From Flavobacterium sp. KJJ (GTDB taxonomy: Bacteria; Bacteroidota; Bacteroidia; Flavobacteriales; Flavobacteriaceae): DNA of 64,000 bases. The position numbers and the translations under genes are program-made. The stretch lies in NCBI RefSeq assembly GCF_000708595.2, contig NZ_JARP01000002.1:434001-498000 (forward strand), written 5' to 3'. The notes beneath the pieces were generated by a model that saw nothing but the letters and a program-made list of their open reading frames with translations, was not told the DNA's origin and ran no database searches. This document shows, piece after piece, positions 24,886-34,358 of this stretch. The stretch's first letter is position 1. Every line of letters starts with the position of its first letter.

Positions 24886-26775
24886 TTATTGAGCTAAAAA
24901 TATATAGGAAACAATGGCACAAAGACCCAAAACAAAAGCAAAAAGATATAATCCCACACTTCCATTTTGTAATTTTTTACCTTGAAAACCTATTTCATTG
25001 GTTACTTTTCCTAAACCGAAAACAAGTGCTGATAAGCCTGTTTCAATACGATCTCTAAAGAATCTTGATAATCCGTTTATAGAACGTACAAATATTACAT
25101 CGTAGATTTCATCTACATAATATTTGTTATATAAAACTTTGGTTAAGCCGGTAATGTTTTCATCAGCTTCAGGAACATTGTCTTGTTTGAAGTATTTAAT
25201 ATAAGCAATTAAAATTCCAATAAATCCGCCTAAAACGGCAACTCCCATTAAGGTATATTCTGTTGGGCCTAAATGATGTTCTTCGCCAGCCACTTTCGTA
25301 AAAAGAGGTGCCAGATATTCGTTTAACCAACTGTTTCCAGGTAAACTGATAAGTCCGCCAAAAGTTGCTAGAACAGCTAAAATCATTAAGGGAAACGTTA
25401 TTAATCCGTCACTTTCATGTAAATGATGTTTTTGCTCTTCAGTTCCTCTAAAATCTTTAAAGAAAGTTAAAAACATTAATCTAAACATATAGAAAGCTGT
25501 CATAATAGAAGCAATAGACCCAACAACATAAAGTGGGATACTATGGTGAAAAGCGGTCATTAAGATTTCATCTTTAGAGAAAAAACCCGAAAATAATGGA
25601 ACACCAGAAATTGCCAATGATGAAATTAACATGGTCCAGAAAGTAACGGGCATTGCTTTACGCAAGCCTCCCATTTTTCGCATATCTTGTTCTCCATGTA
25701 AACCGTGAATTACAGAACCTGAACCCAAGAATAAACAAGCTTTAAAGAAAGCGTGAGTAATTACATGAAAAACAGCTACTTCGTAAGCTCCAAAACCTAA
25801 TGCTAAAAACATTAATCCTAATTGTGAAACTGTAGAATATGCTAATACTTTTTTAATATCAGTTTGTACTAAGCCTATTGTTGCCGCTACCAATGAAGTT
25901 ACACCTCCAATTATTGCAATAACGGTTTGAACATCTGGCGCTAAATCAAAAACAAAGTTTAATCTAGTTACCATAAAGATACCAGCAGTAACCATGGTTG
26001 CAGCGTGAATCAAAGCCGAAACTGGAGTTGGTCCAGCCATTGCGTCTGGTAACCAAGTATATAAAGGTATTTGTGCTGATTTACCACAAGCTCCAATAAA
26101 CAAGCATAAAGCAGCTAATGAAAGCAATGGTAAATTTAAATTTGTTGCTCCCGCAATTGCAGTTTTTAAAGTTGCGTAATCTAAAGTTGAGAACATTGAA
26201 CCAATAATAAACATTCCAATTAAAAGACCTAAATCTCCAATTCTGTTCATAATGAATGCCTTTTTTGCCGCATCATTATAATCTTGGTTTTTATACCAAA
26301 ATCCAATAAGTAAATAAGAGCAAAGACCAACGCCTTCCCAGCCAATAAATAAAACTAATAAGTTGCTTCCAATTACAAGTGTAATCATGAAGAATACGAA
26401 CAGATTCAAATACGCAAAAAACTTATGCATATTTTGATCGTCGTGCATGTAACTGATAGAGTATAAGTGAATCAAAGATCCAATTCCGGTTACAAAAAGC
26501 AACCAAAGAATTGATAATTGATCTAATAAAAATCCAAGGTTGATATGAAGATTACTGATCTGAATCCAATCAAATAAAGTTACTTGAATGGTTTTTCCAG
26601 TTGTAGTAATTTGATTGAAAAGAAAAAGTGTAACTCCAAATGAAATCGCTACTGCAACAGTTCCGATGATTCCAGAAACTGTTTTTCCTAAGCTTTTCCC
26701 AAAGAAAACATTGATTAAAAATCCTAAAAAAGGAGCTAAAACTAAAACTAAAGCTAAATTGGTATCCATTTCCAT
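24886..26775 (-). CDS. nuoL: NADH-quinone oxidoreductase subunit L
   Basis: This is the largest antiporter-like subunit of complex I, 629 residues. It has the core helices (LFIGWEGVGLCSYLLIGFWY, AFIMNRIGDLGLLIGMF, YTWLPDAMAGPTPVSALIHA, KVLAYSTVSQLGLMFLALGF) and the long lateral amphipathic helix region near the C-terminus before a last membrane span. Its ATG directly abuts the nuoK stop codon, so translation is probably coupled. The start is preferred over M3 because of this junction. Confidence 0.98.
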   Translation of the reverse strand: MEMDTNLALVLVLAPFLGFLINVFFGKSLGKTVSGIIGTVAVAISFGVTLFLFNQITTTGKTIQVTLFDWIQISNLHINLGFLLDQLSILWLLFVTGIGSLIHLYSISYMHDDQNMHKFFAYLNLFVFFMITLVIGSNLLVLFIGWEGVGLCSYLLIGFWYKNQDYNDAAKKAFIMNRIGDLGLLIGMFIIGSMFSTLDYATLKTAIAGATNLNLPLLSLAALCLFIGACGKSAQIPLYTWLPDAMAGPTPVSALIHAATMVTAGIFMVTRLNFVFDLAPDVQTVIAIIGGVTSLVAATIGLVQTDIKKVLAYSTVSQLGLMFLALGFGAYEVAVFHVITHAFFKACLFLGSGSVIHGLHGEQDMRKMGGLRKAMPVTFWTMLISSLAISGVPLFSGFFSKDEILMTAFHHSIPLYVVGSIASIMTAFYMFRLMFLTFFKDFRGTEEQKHHLHESDGLITFPLMILAVLATFGGLISLPGNSWLNEYLAPLFTKVAGEEHHLGPTEYTLMGVAVLGGFIGILIAYIKYFKQDNVPEADENITGLTKVLYNKYYVDEIYDVIFVRSINGLSRFFRDRIETGLSALVFGLGKVTNEIGFQGKKLQNGSVGLYLFAFVLGLCAIVSYIFLAQ

Positions 26776-27096
26776 TTATCCTTTTAAATTTTTTAAATTA
26801 TCGATACTAATTGAGCCTAAATTTCTAAAAACAGAAACCAAAATGGCCAATCCTACCGCAACTTCTGCCGCAGCAACTGCCATCGAGAAGAACACAAAAA
26901 CTTGTCCTTGTGCATCTTGATGATACGTTGAAAAAGCAACAAATAAAAGGTTAACCGCATTCAACATGATTTCGATAGACATGAAAACGATAATCGCATT
27001 TCGTCTGTACAATACACCAAAAATACCAATACAAAAAAGTACAACACTTAAAAAGATGTAATTTTCAATACCTATTTGATTTAATATATTACCCAT
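26776..27096 (-). CDS. nuoK: NADH-quinone oxidoreductase subunit K
   Basis: This is a small membrane subunit of 106 residues with three spans. The conserved glutamates of the proton path are present in [19 protein letters not shown] and in [19 protein letters not shown]. The start codon overlaps the nuoJ stop codon in the arrangement TAATG, and the stop abuts the nuoL start. Confidence 0.98.
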   Translation of the reverse strand: MGNILNQIGIENYIFLSVVLFCIGIFGVLYRRNAIIVFMSIEIMLNAVNLLFVAFSTYHQDAQGQVFVFFSMAVAAAEVAVGLAILVSVFRNLGSISIDNLKNLKG

Positions 27097-27635
27097 TATT
27101 TATTTAATTTTTCTTTTTTAGACAATAATACAGTTCCAATCATTGCAACCAAAAGCAAAATCGAAGCAAATTCAAACGGAACCATATATTCGTTTAGTAA
27201 TATTTTCCCTAATACTTTAATTGATTGAAAATCTTCGCCAGTTGAATCATATTCTCCAACAATTGGTTTAGAATTAATGAAAATTGTAATTAGTACAATG
27301 CAAATCAAACAGAAAGAAACAATTGCTCCTAAACGTGTAATTCTTGGCCTGTGAACTTGATGACGCTCATTTAGGTTCATTAACATGATCGTAAACAGGA
27401 ACAAAATCATAATCGCCCCCGAGTAGACTATAATATGTACGACAGCCAAAAATTGAGCATTTAATAGTAAATAATGTCCAGCAATCGAAAAGAAACAAAT
27501 TACTAAATAGATAGCACTGTGAATTGGATTTCTGCTAAAAATGGTCAAAAATGCGGTAATTACCGTAATAAACGCTAAGAAACAAAATATAATTTGTACA
27601 GTAGTTGCGTGTGCAAAATCAGGAATATGTATCAT
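27096..27635 (-). CDS. nuoJ: NADH-quinone oxidoreductase subunit J
   Basis: This is a membrane subunit of 179 residues with five spans. The family signature is [20 protein letters not shown] followed by [20 protein letters not shown], the region where a pi-bulge helix links quinone chemistry to proton movement. It sits directly after nuoI with no gap and overlaps nuoK at its stop codon. Confidence 0.97.
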   Translation of the reverse strand: MIHIPDFAHATTVQIIFCFLAFITVITAFLTIFSRNPIHSAIYLVICFFSIAGHYLLLNAQFLAVVHIIVYSGAIMILFLFTIMLMNLNERHQVHRPRITRLGAIVSFCLICIVLITIFINSKPIVGEYDSTGEDFQSIKVLGKILLNEYMVPFEFASILLLVAMIGTVLLSKKEKLNK

Positions 27636-28181
27636 TTAGTTAGCATTATTAAGTTGAGCATTTTTGATTGCCACGTCAAGAGGCATCACTAATCTGTCTT
27701 TCCCAAAAATAAAATCTTCTCTTTCATAGCTAGAAGGAACCAATACTTTTGATGTTGTCAAATAAATAGCGTCTTTTGGACAAGCTTCTTCACATAAACC
27801 GCAAAAAATACAACGCAGCATATTGATTTCGTAGATCGAAGCATATTTTTCTTCTCTGTATAAGTGCTTCTCATCTGCTTTACGCTCAGCTGCTTTCATT
27901 GTAATTGCTTCTGCAGGACATGATAAAGCACATAATCCGCAAGCAGTACAATTTTCACGGCCTTGTTCATCGCGTTTCAACTGGTGCTGACCACGATAAA
28001 CCGGACTCATTTCTCGCACTTGTTCAGGATAATGAATCGTTACTTTTTTTCTGAATAAGTGTTTAAAAGTAATAATCAATCCTTTTACAATCGCCACAAG
28101 ATACAATCGTTCCCAAAAGGTCATCTCTTTATTAGAGACCATCTTTTTTCTACCCGATAATGATATAGTTTCTATTGACAT
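27636..28181 (-). CDS. nuoI: NADH-quinone oxidoreductase subunit I (2x[4Fe-4S] ferredoxin)
   Basis: This peripheral-arm subunit carries clusters N6a and N6b through two CxxCxxCxxxCP motifs: CTACGLCALSCPAEAI and CIFCGLCEEACPKDAI. The frame is open to 28223, but that start is TTG. The ATG at 28181 (MSIETISLSGRKKM) is preferred and gives 181 residues. It passes electrons from NuoG to NuoB. The N-terminal helix WERLYLVAIVKGLIITFKHL would lie along the membrane. Confidence 0.97.
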   Translation of the reverse strand: MSIETISLSGRKKMVSNKEMTFWERLYLVAIVKGLIITFKHLFRKKVTIHYPEQVREMSPVYRGQHQLKRDEQGRENCTACGLCALSCPAEAITMKAAERKADEKHLYREEKYASIYEINMLRCIFCGLCEEACPKDAIYLTTSKVLVPSSYEREDFIFGKDRLVMPLDVAIKNAQLNNAN

Positions 28182-28260
28182 TTTATAATATATGTTACGA
28201 TTTTTAATTTGAAGGTAAATCAAATTCCAAATCTATTTTATTTTTAATTTCAAGCTTTTA

Positions 28261-29316
28261 TTATAATCCTAAAAATACTGCGATTTCATGTCTTAGAATA
28301 ACTACTCCGGTAATCATAATATTAATAATCGAAAGCGGAATTAAAATTCTCCAGCCTAAATTCATTAATTGGTCATATCTAAATCTCGGAATTGTCCAAC
28401 GTACCCACATATAGAAAAATATGAAGAAACATATTTTAGCAAACAATACCACAATTCCTAAAATATTAGCTGTATTTACACCTACATTTTCTACCATCCA
28501 TTGCATTCCTGGATAATTGTATCCTCCAAAAAACAATACTGAAATAATAGTAGCAGAGATAAACATATTTGCATATTCAGCAAATAAATAAAATCCCATT
28601 TTCATAGATGAATATTCTGTATGATAACCACCAATTAACTCAGATTCACATTCTGCTAAGTCAAAAGGAGTTCTATTTGTTTCTGCAAATGCGCAAATCA
28701 AGAAAATTAAAAAGGATAATGGCTGGTAAAATATATTCCAGTTCATTCCTGCTTGCTGTTCAGAAATTTCTTTTAAGCTTAAAGTTCCAGTCATCATTAA
28801 TAAAGCAATCATTGATAATCCCATGGCAACTTCATAAGAAACCATTTGCGAAGCTGCACGAACAGCTCCCATCAATGAGAATTTATTATTTGAAGCCCAT
28901 CCTCCAATCATGATTCCGTAAACTCCAACAGAGATAACTCCGAAAACATATAATAAAGCAATATTTACATCAGTAGCCTGCAAAAGAACATCGCGTCCAA
29001 AAATATGCAGTCTGTCTCCCCACGGAATAACAGCACTTGTCATCAAAGCTGTACTCATGGCGATTGCCGGTCCAACAATGAATAAAAATTTGTTAGGGGT
29101 ATTTGGAAAAAATTCTTCTTTTGAAAATAATTTCATACCATCAGCAAGAGGCTGTAATAATCCTCCCCATCCAGCACGGTTAGGCCCTACACGATCCTGA
29201 AGGAAAGCCGCAACTTTACGTTCAGCCCAAGTAGAATACATCGCCATAATCATTGTTACGGCAAAAACCACAACAATTACAACACTTTTTTCTATAATAA
29301 ATGCACCATCTACCAT
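28261..29316 (-). CDS. nuoH: NADH-quinone oxidoreductase subunit H
   Basis: This 351-residue membrane subunit forms the quinone chamber with NuoB and NuoD. It shows the conserved GPNRAGWGGLLQPLADGMKL loop, AETNRTPFDLAECESELIGG with its glutamates, and MWVRWTIPRFRYDQLMNLGW near the C-terminus. About eight spans are visible. It starts 2 nt after the nuoG stop codon, leaving no room for a longer NuoG. Confidence 0.98.
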   Translation of the reverse strand: MVDGAFIIEKSVVIVVVFAVTMIMAMYSTWAERKVAAFLQDRVGPNRAGWGGLLQPLADGMKLFSKEEFFPNTPNKFLFIVGPAIAMSTALMTSAVIPWGDRLHIFGRDVLLQATDVNIALLYVFGVISVGVYGIMIGGWASNNKFSLMGAVRAASQMVSYEVAMGLSMIALLMMTGTLSLKEISEQQAGMNWNIFYQPLSFLIFLICAFAETNRTPFDLAECESELIGGYHTEYSSMKMGFYLFAEYANMFISATIISVLFFGGYNYPGMQWMVENVGVNTANILGIVVLFAKICFFIFFYMWVRWTIPRFRYDQLMNLGWRILIPLSIINIMITGVVILRHEIAVFLGL

Positions 29317-29318
29317 TG

Positions 29319-30350
29319 TTAAGAATTTTTGTTGTTAGTGTTTAATGGAATTTCAGCCATACTAATTTTTTTACGGTCAACATCTCTGCCTAGAAGAATA
29401 TTTTTTTCTGTAGCGATTTCTACTTTCTCTAATTTTTGAGTGTAGTTATTTTGATTGATAACAGAATCTTTTTCAAATTCTCTTGGTCCTTCAATAACCC
29501 AGTCATTAACATTTTTGTGGTCGAAACGACAAGAGTTGCAAATGAATTCTTCTACTTCATGATACTCGTCTTTACGGCCAGTAACACGTTGTATTTCTCC
29601 TCCAAACATCCAAACGGTTGTTTTTCCGCAACATCCCGGAGTTGTACACTCTCTGTGTGCATTGTAAGGTTTGTTAAACCAAACTCTTGATTTGAAACGG
29701 AAAGTTTTGTCTGTTAAAGCTCCAACCGGACAAACGTCAATCATGTTTCCAGAAAACTCATTGTCGATAGCTTTTGAAATTCCAGTTGAAATATTAGCGT
29801 GGTCACCACGATCTAATACTCCATGAACTCTATTGTCTGTCAATTGATCTGCAACCTGTACACATCTTTGGCATAAAATACAACGGTTCATGTGCAGTTG
29901 AATATGCGGACCAATATCTTCTGGTTCGAATGTTCTTTTTTCTTCGATAAAACGTGATTTAGGATTTCCGTGCTCGAAACTTAAATTTTGAAGATCACAT
30001 TCTCCAGCTTGGTCACAAACTGGACAGTCAAGAGGGTGATTGATCAATAAAAATTCAGTTACAGATTTACGAGCTTCAGTAACTCTGTCAGAAGATTTAC
30101 TGTTTACTTCCATTCCGTCCATACATCCTGTTACGCAAGATGCCATTAATTTTGGCATTGGTCTTGGGTCAGCTTCACTTCCTTTCGAAACTTCAACTAA
30201 ACAACAGCGGCATTTTCCGCCACTGCCTTTTAATTTTGAGTAATAGCACATGGCTGGCGGTACCAAATCTCCACCAATCATACGTGCAGCCTGCAGGATC
30301 GTTGTTCCTGGCTCTACGTCTATACTTTGACCGTCTATGGTTACTTTCAT
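29319..30350 (-). CDS. nuoG: NADH-quinone oxidoreductase subunit G, short form without the large molybdopterin-oxidoreductase domain
   Basis: The 343 residues comprise only the N-terminal iron-sulfur part of NuoG (usual length 680-910). A [2Fe-2S] ferredoxin domain has C35, C47, C50 and C72. A His/Cys3 [4Fe-4S] motif follows (HPLDCPVCDQAGECDLQN), then a CILCQRC ... CPVGAL [4Fe-4S] site. The remnant of the next domain still has cysteines (RECTTPGCCGKTTVWMFGG, FICNSCRFDH), the region that binds cluster N7 in some bacteria. The next gene begins 2 nt on, so this is the real length and not a frameshift. As far as I know flavobacterial NuoG is generally short. Confidence 0.93.
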   Translation of the reverse strand: MKVTIDGQSIDVEPGTTILQAARMIGGDLVPPAMCYYSKLKGSGGKCRCCLVEVSKGSEADPRPMPKLMASCVTGCMDGMEVNSKSSDRVTEARKSVTEFLLINHPLDCPVCDQAGECDLQNLSFEHGNPKSRFIEEKRTFEPEDIGPHIQLHMNRCILCQRCVQVADQLTDNRVHGVLDRGDHANISTGISKAIDNEFSGNMIDVCPVGALTDKTFRFKSRVWFNKPYNAHRECTTPGCCGKTTVWMFGGEIQRVTGRKDEYHEVEEFICNSCRFDHKNVNDWVIEGPREFEKDSVINQNNYTQKLEKVEIATEKNILLGRDVDRKKISMAEIPLNTNNKNS

Positions 30351-30366
30351 CTATTTATGTCTTAAT

Positions 30367-30390
30367 GTCTAAAGTCTAAAGTCTAAAGTC
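30367..30390. repeat. Tandem heptamer GTCTAAA
   Basis: Three copies of GTCTAAA plus GTC lie in the 88-bp gap between nuoF and nuoG. The rest of the gap is a pyrimidine-rich run with repeated ACTTTT and CGACTTTTTAACTTTTGACT. No protein is encoded. Confidence 0.8.
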
Positions 30391-30438
30391 AATATTTTGA
30401 CCTTTTTACTTTTCAACTTTCGACTTTTTAACTTTTGA

Positions 30439-31806
30439 CTATATTGTTTGTCTGCCTACTAAATGCTTCACTTGTGAAAAAGGTTCAGCAACAAAGTGAT
30501 CTCTATTTTTAATTTTTTCTGGGAAGCGAACGTGATATTCAAATTCATCTCTAAAGTGACGAATCGCAGCTGCTACTGGCCAAGAAGCGGCGTCACCAAG
30601 CGGACAAATTGTGTTTCCTTCGATTTTACTCTGAATACTCCACAGTAATTCAATATCTTCTTCACGGCCTTGACCGTTTTCGATTCTCCATAATATTTTT
30701 TCTAACCATCCTGTTCCTTCACGGCAAGGTGTACATTGTCCGCAAGATTCGTGGTGGTAAAAACGAGCAAAGTTCCAAGTATTTCTTACCACACAGGCAG
30801 TGTCGTTGTAAACGATAAATCCTCCAGAACCCAACATAGATCCAGTAGCAAAACCACCATCACTCAAAGATTCGTAAGTCATTAAACGATCTTCGCCGTT
30901 TGCTGTTTTGAAAATCAATTCAGCTGGTAAAATTGGCACAGAAGATCCTCCAGGAACAAATGCTTTTAATGGTCGGCTTGAAGACATTCCTCCTAAATAT
31001 TCATCAGAATTCATGAATTCGTCAACGCTCAAACCTAATTCAATTTCGTAAACCCCAGGGTTTTTGATGTGTCCAGAAGCAGAAATTAACTTAGTTCCAG
31101 TTGAACGTCCAATTCCTATTTTAGCGTAATCATCACCAGAATTGTTGATGATCCATGGCACAGTGGCGATAGTTTCAACATTGTTTACTACTGTAGGATT
31201 TGCCCAAAGTCCTGAAACCGCTGGGAAAGGTGGCTTAATACGAGGATTTCCTCTTTTACCTTCTAAAGACTCAATAAGTGCAGTTTCTTCTCCACAAATA
31301 TAAGCTCCAGCTCCACAGTGAACATGTAACTCTAAATCGTAACCTGTTCCTAATATATTTTTTCCTAACCAACCGGCAGCTCTTGCTTCGTTGATTGCTC
31401 TTTCTAAAATTTTGAAAACCCACATATATTCTCCACGAATATAGATATAGGATAAGTTAGCCCCCAAAGCAAAACTTGAAGTAATCATCCCTTCGATCAA
31501 TAAGTGAGGAATAAATTCCATCAAATAACGATCTTTAAAAGTTCCCGGTTCAGATTCGTCAGCGTTGCAAACTAAATGTCTAGGTTTTCCTGATTTTTTA
31601 TCAATAAAACTCCATTTCATTCCTGCAGGGAAACCTGCTCCACCACGGCCACGAAGTCCTGATTTTTTTACCTCTTCAACAACTTCGTCTGGTGTAAGTG
31701 TTTTTAAAGCTTTTTCTACAGAAGCGTATCCGCCATTTTGGCGATAAACTTCATAGGTTTTAATACCAGGAACATTGATTTTATCTAATAATATTTTTTG
31801 TGACAT
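30439..31806 (-). CDS. nuoF: NADH-quinone oxidoreductase subunit F
   Basis: This 455-residue subunit holds FMN, the NADH site and cluster N3. It has the glycine-rich FMN/NADH stretch GLRGRGGAGFPAGMKWSF, CGAGAYICGEETALIESLEG and the [4Fe-4S] ligands in SCGQCTPCREGTGW with the distal Cys in NTICPLGDAASWP. Its presence with NuoE shows this complex I accepts NADH, unlike the shorter forms of some Bacteroidetes that lack NuoEF. It starts 1 nt after the nuoE stop. Confidence 0.98.
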   Translation of the reverse strand: MSQKILLDKINVPGIKTYEVYRQNGGYASVEKALKTLTPDEVVEEVKKSGLRGRGGAGFPAGMKWSFIDKKSGKPRHLVCNADESEPGTFKDRYLMEFIPHLLIEGMITSSFALGANLSYIYIRGEYMWVFKILERAINEARAAGWLGKNILGTGYDLELHVHCGAGAYICGEETALIESLEGKRGNPRIKPPFPAVSGLWANPTVVNNVETIATVPWIINNSGDDYAKIGIGRSTGTKLISASGHIKNPGVYEIELGLSVDEFMNSDEYLGGMSSSRPLKAFVPGGSSVPILPAELIFKTANGEDRLMTYESLSDGGFATGSMLGSGGFIVYNDTACVVRNTWNFARFYHHESCGQCTPCREGTGWLEKILWRIENGQGREEDIELLWSIQSKIEGNTICPLGDAASWPVAAAIRHFRDEFEYHVRFPEKIKNRDHFVAEPFSQVKHLVGRQTI

Positions 31807-31807
31807 A

Positions 31808-32338
31808 TTATTTATCGTGTAATATTATTTTATCATCTCTGCAATCAGCGATTAACTGATCAATTTTTTCTTCTGTCAGCTTCTCTTTGTAGAAATCACC
31901 TAACTGCATCATCGGAGCGTATCCACAAGCACCTAAACATTCTACTCCGGCAATGGTAAACATTCCGTCTGGAGTTGTTTCCCCCATTTTAATGCCTAAT
32001 TTTTCAGAAGTATAATCCATTAAATTTTCGGCCCCATTTAAACAACAACAAGAAGTCTGACAAAATTCGAACATGTATTTTCCAATTGGTTTTTGGTTGT
32101 ACATGGTATAAAAAGTAACCACTTCATAAACCTCAATTGGTTTAATGTGCAAAATTTCAGCAACTTTATCCTGCAGCTCAATACTTAGCCAGTTATCATG
32201 AGCATCCTGCACTTCGTGCAAAACAGGCAACAAAGCTGATTTTCTTTTATCTTCAGGATAATGACTGATTAATTCATTGATGCGAGTCATCAATGCTTCA
32301 GTCATGTTTATTTCTTGTTTGTAATGTTTACGTTCCAT
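31808..32338 (-). CDS. nuoE: NADH-quinone oxidoreductase subunit E
   Basis: This 176-residue thioredoxin-fold subunit carries the [2Fe-2S] cluster N1a. The ligands lie in FEFCQTSCCCLNGAENL and in ECLGACGYAPMMQL. An N-terminal helical part (LPVLHEVQDAHDNWLSIELQ) is normal. The CCC run in the first binding loop gives one or two cysteines more than the usual CxxxxC. It is separated from nuoD by a 233-bp gap that contains a long inverted repeat, the largest break inside the operon. Confidence 0.96.
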   Translation of the reverse strand: MERKHYKQEINMTEALMTRINELISHYPEDKRKSALLPVLHEVQDAHDNWLSIELQDKVAEILHIKPIEVYEVVTFYTMYNQKPIGKYMFEFCQTSCCCLNGAENLMDYTSEKLGIKMGETTPDGMFTIAGVECLGACGYAPMMQLGDFYKEKLTEEKIDQLIADCRDDKIILHDK

Positions 32339-32357
32339 TTTTAATTTTGGATTTTAC

Positions 32358-32527
32358 TCCCGATCCCGAAGCCTCGGGACGGGATTAGATTTTAGATTTT
32401 TTCAATCTTTGTCTACAATCTATGATTCTTCAACCATTGTTTAAGTTTTAGATTCTTCAATCTGATTTTTTAAATTCTTAATTATAATTTTTAAATCTAA
32501 TCCCGTCCCGAGGCTTCGGGATCGGGA
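32358..32527. repeat. Perfect 35-nt inverted repeat containing the CCCGAAGCCTCGGG palindrome, inside the nuo operon
   Basis: The arms 32358-32392 and 32493-32527 are exact reverse complements, each beginning or ending with TCCCGATCCCGAAGCC. The spacer is 100 bp. Each arm itself contains a small palindrome TCCCGAAGCCTCGGGA (32364-32379 and 32506-32521). The GC-rich arms stand out from their AT-rich surroundings. Transcribed as part of the nuo mRNA this would fold into a very stable stem between nuoD and nuoE. Confidence 0.92.
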
Positions 32528-32571
32528 CTAAAATCTGCATTATTAATCAGCAATCTAAAATCTACAATATT

Positions 32572-33810
32572 TTATGCGTCTAATTCTCCTGCAATTACGT
32601 TTAAACTTGATAGAATAACAATTGCATCTGATAGTAAAGCACCTTTAATCATTTCTGGATATGCTTGGTAATAAATAAAGCAAGGTCTTCTGAAATGTAA
32701 TCTGTATGGAGTTCTGCTTCCGTCAGTTACTAAATAAAATCCTAATTCTCCATTTCCTCCTTCAACTGGGTGATAAATTTCTGCAACTGGTACAGGAACT
32801 TCTCCCATTACGATCTTAAAGTGATAAATTAGAGATTCCATCGAAGTATAAACATCTTCTTTTGGAGGAAGGTAATAATCAGGAACTTCTGCATGATACT
32901 CATTTCCGGCAGGCATTTTATCTAATGCTTGACGAATAATGCTTAAACTTTCCCAAACTTCAGCATTACGTACACAGAAGCGATCATAAGTGTCACCTGA
33001 TTTTCCAACAGGAACAATAAAATCGAAATCTTCGTATGATGAGTAAGGCTGTGCAACACGAACATCGTAGTCAACCCCTGCAGCACGTAAGTTCGGACCT
33101 GTAAATCCGTAAGCCATTGCTTGTTCAGCTGTAATTGCACCTACGTTTACGGTTCTATCAAGGAAAATTCTATTTCTTTCGAATAAGTTTTCGAATTCTT
33201 TCCATGCAACAGGAAAGTCTTCTAGGAATTTATCTAGTTTTGCAAAAGCAGCTGGAGACCAGTCTCTTTCAAAACCACCAATTCTTCCCATATTTGTAGT
33301 CAAACGAGCTCCACAAATTTCTTCGTAGATTTCGTAGATTTTTTCTCTAAATTGAAAAACGTATAAGAAACCAGTATATGCACCAGTATCTACTCCTAAA
33401 ATCGAGTTACAGATTAAGTGATCTGTAATACGAGCCAGCTCCATTACGATTACTCTTAAATACTGCGCTCTTTTTGGAACCTCAATTCCTAGAAGTTTTT
33501 CTAAAGTCATCCACCATCCCATATTATTAATAGGAGAGGAGCAATAGTTCATACGATCAGTAAGTGGCGTAATTTGATAAAAAGGACGATTTTCGGCAAT
33601 TTTTTCGAAAGCTCTGTGGATGTAGCCAATAGTTGGTTCAGCTTCTAGAATTCTTTCTCCATCCATCAAAAGGATATTCTGAAAAATACCGTGAGTTGCT
33701 GGGTGAGTTGGCCCTAAATTCAGTACTGAAAGCTCGCTTCCGTCTTCGTTTAGTTTCTCCTTAATTATTTTAGCATAACGATGCTCTGGGGGTAATAATA
33801 GTTCTGACAT
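32572..33810 (-). CDS. nuoD: NADH-quinone oxidoreductase subunit D
   Basis: This 412-residue 49-kDa-type subunit lines the quinone site. Recognisable stretches are LNLGPTHPATHGIFQNILLM with the key His, EAEPTIGYIHRAFEKIAENR, TDRMNYCSSPINNMGWWMTL and the C-terminal SLNVIAGELDA (the family usually ends DPVMGEVDR or similar). It is separate from nuoC, not fused, and lies 25 nt behind it. Confidence 0.98.
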   Translation of the reverse strand: MSELLLPPEHRYAKIIKEKLNEDGSELSVLNLGPTHPATHGIFQNILLMDGERILEAEPTIGYIHRAFEKIAENRPFYQITPLTDRMNYCSSPINNMGWWMTLEKLLGIEVPKRAQYLRVIVMELARITDHLICNSILGVDTGAYTGFLYVFQFREKIYEIYEEICGARLTTNMGRIGGFERDWSPAAFAKLDKFLEDFPVAWKEFENLFERNRIFLDRTVNVGAITAEQAMAYGFTGPNLRAAGVDYDVRVAQPYSSYEDFDFIVPVGKSGDTYDRFCVRNAEVWESLSIIRQALDKMPAGNEYHAEVPDYYLPPKEDVYTSMESLIYHFKIVMGEVPVPVAEIYHPVEGGNGELGFYLVTDGSRTPYRLHFRRPCFIYYQAYPEMIKGALLSDAIVILSSLNVIAGELDA

Positions 33811-33835
33811 TTTATAATGTTGAATTATTTATTTT

Positions 33836-34357
33836 TTAGCAATTTGTTGTTGTTCTTCCAAAGAATCTGTCGTCTTTATCAGTTCTTCCGCTATCTTCCA
33901 TTGGAAATTCTTTTCGCATTGGGAAAGATATCATTTCATCCATATTTAAAATACGTTTCAATTGTGGGTGACCAATAAAGTTAACGCCAAAGAAATCGTA
34001 AGTTTCTCTTTCCATCCAGTTTGCACTTAGGAAAATATTTGAAATGGTTTTAATTTCTGGTTTTTCACCGTTAAGAAATACTTTGATTTTTATTCTTGTG
34101 TTTTCATACCAGTTGTGCAAATGGTAAACGATCGCAAACTGACGATCTGTTTCGTTGTCTGGATAATGAATACCGCATAAATCGGTTAAAAAATGAAAAC
34201 GTAAATCAGAATCGTTTTTCAAAAAAAGAATCAAAGCAGTGATTTTGTCAGCAGTTGTTTCTAGTGAAAAAATATCTCTTTCCTGTTGAAAGTTAAAAAC
34301 ACTTGCGTCAAATGTTTCTGTAAGTTTATCTTGAATCAGGGTATTTTCTAAAGCCAT
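33836..34357 (-). CDS. nuoC: NADH-quinone oxidoreductase subunit C
   Basis: This 173-residue 30-kDa-type subunit of the peripheral arm has the signature ANWMERETYDFFGVNFIGHP followed by LKRILNMDEM, and an upstream FHFLTDLCGIHYPDNE segment. It has no cofactor and supports NuoB and NuoD. The C-terminus ends shortly after the RIL motif with a polar tail (DDRFFGRTTTNC). It starts 1 nt after the nuoB stop. Confidence 0.97.
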   Translation of the reverse strand: MALENTLIQDKLTETFDASVFNFQQERDIFSLETTADKITALILFLKNDSDLRFHFLTDLCGIHYPDNETDRQFAIVYHLHNWYENTRIKIKVFLNGEKPEIKTISNIFLSANWMERETYDFFGVNFIGHPQLKRILNMDEMISFPMRKEFPMEDSGRTDKDDRFFGRTTTNC

Positions 34358-34358
34358 T

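Noticed and set aside
28608..28913. 101-codon plus-strand frame inside nuoH
   Set aside because: It is antisense to conserved nuoH coding sequence and gives a low-complexity product.
29319..30350. NuoG as a frameshifted or truncated pseudogene
   Set aside because: nuoH begins 2 nt after the stop, all iron-sulfur motifs are intact, and no remnant of the missing domain exists in other frames.
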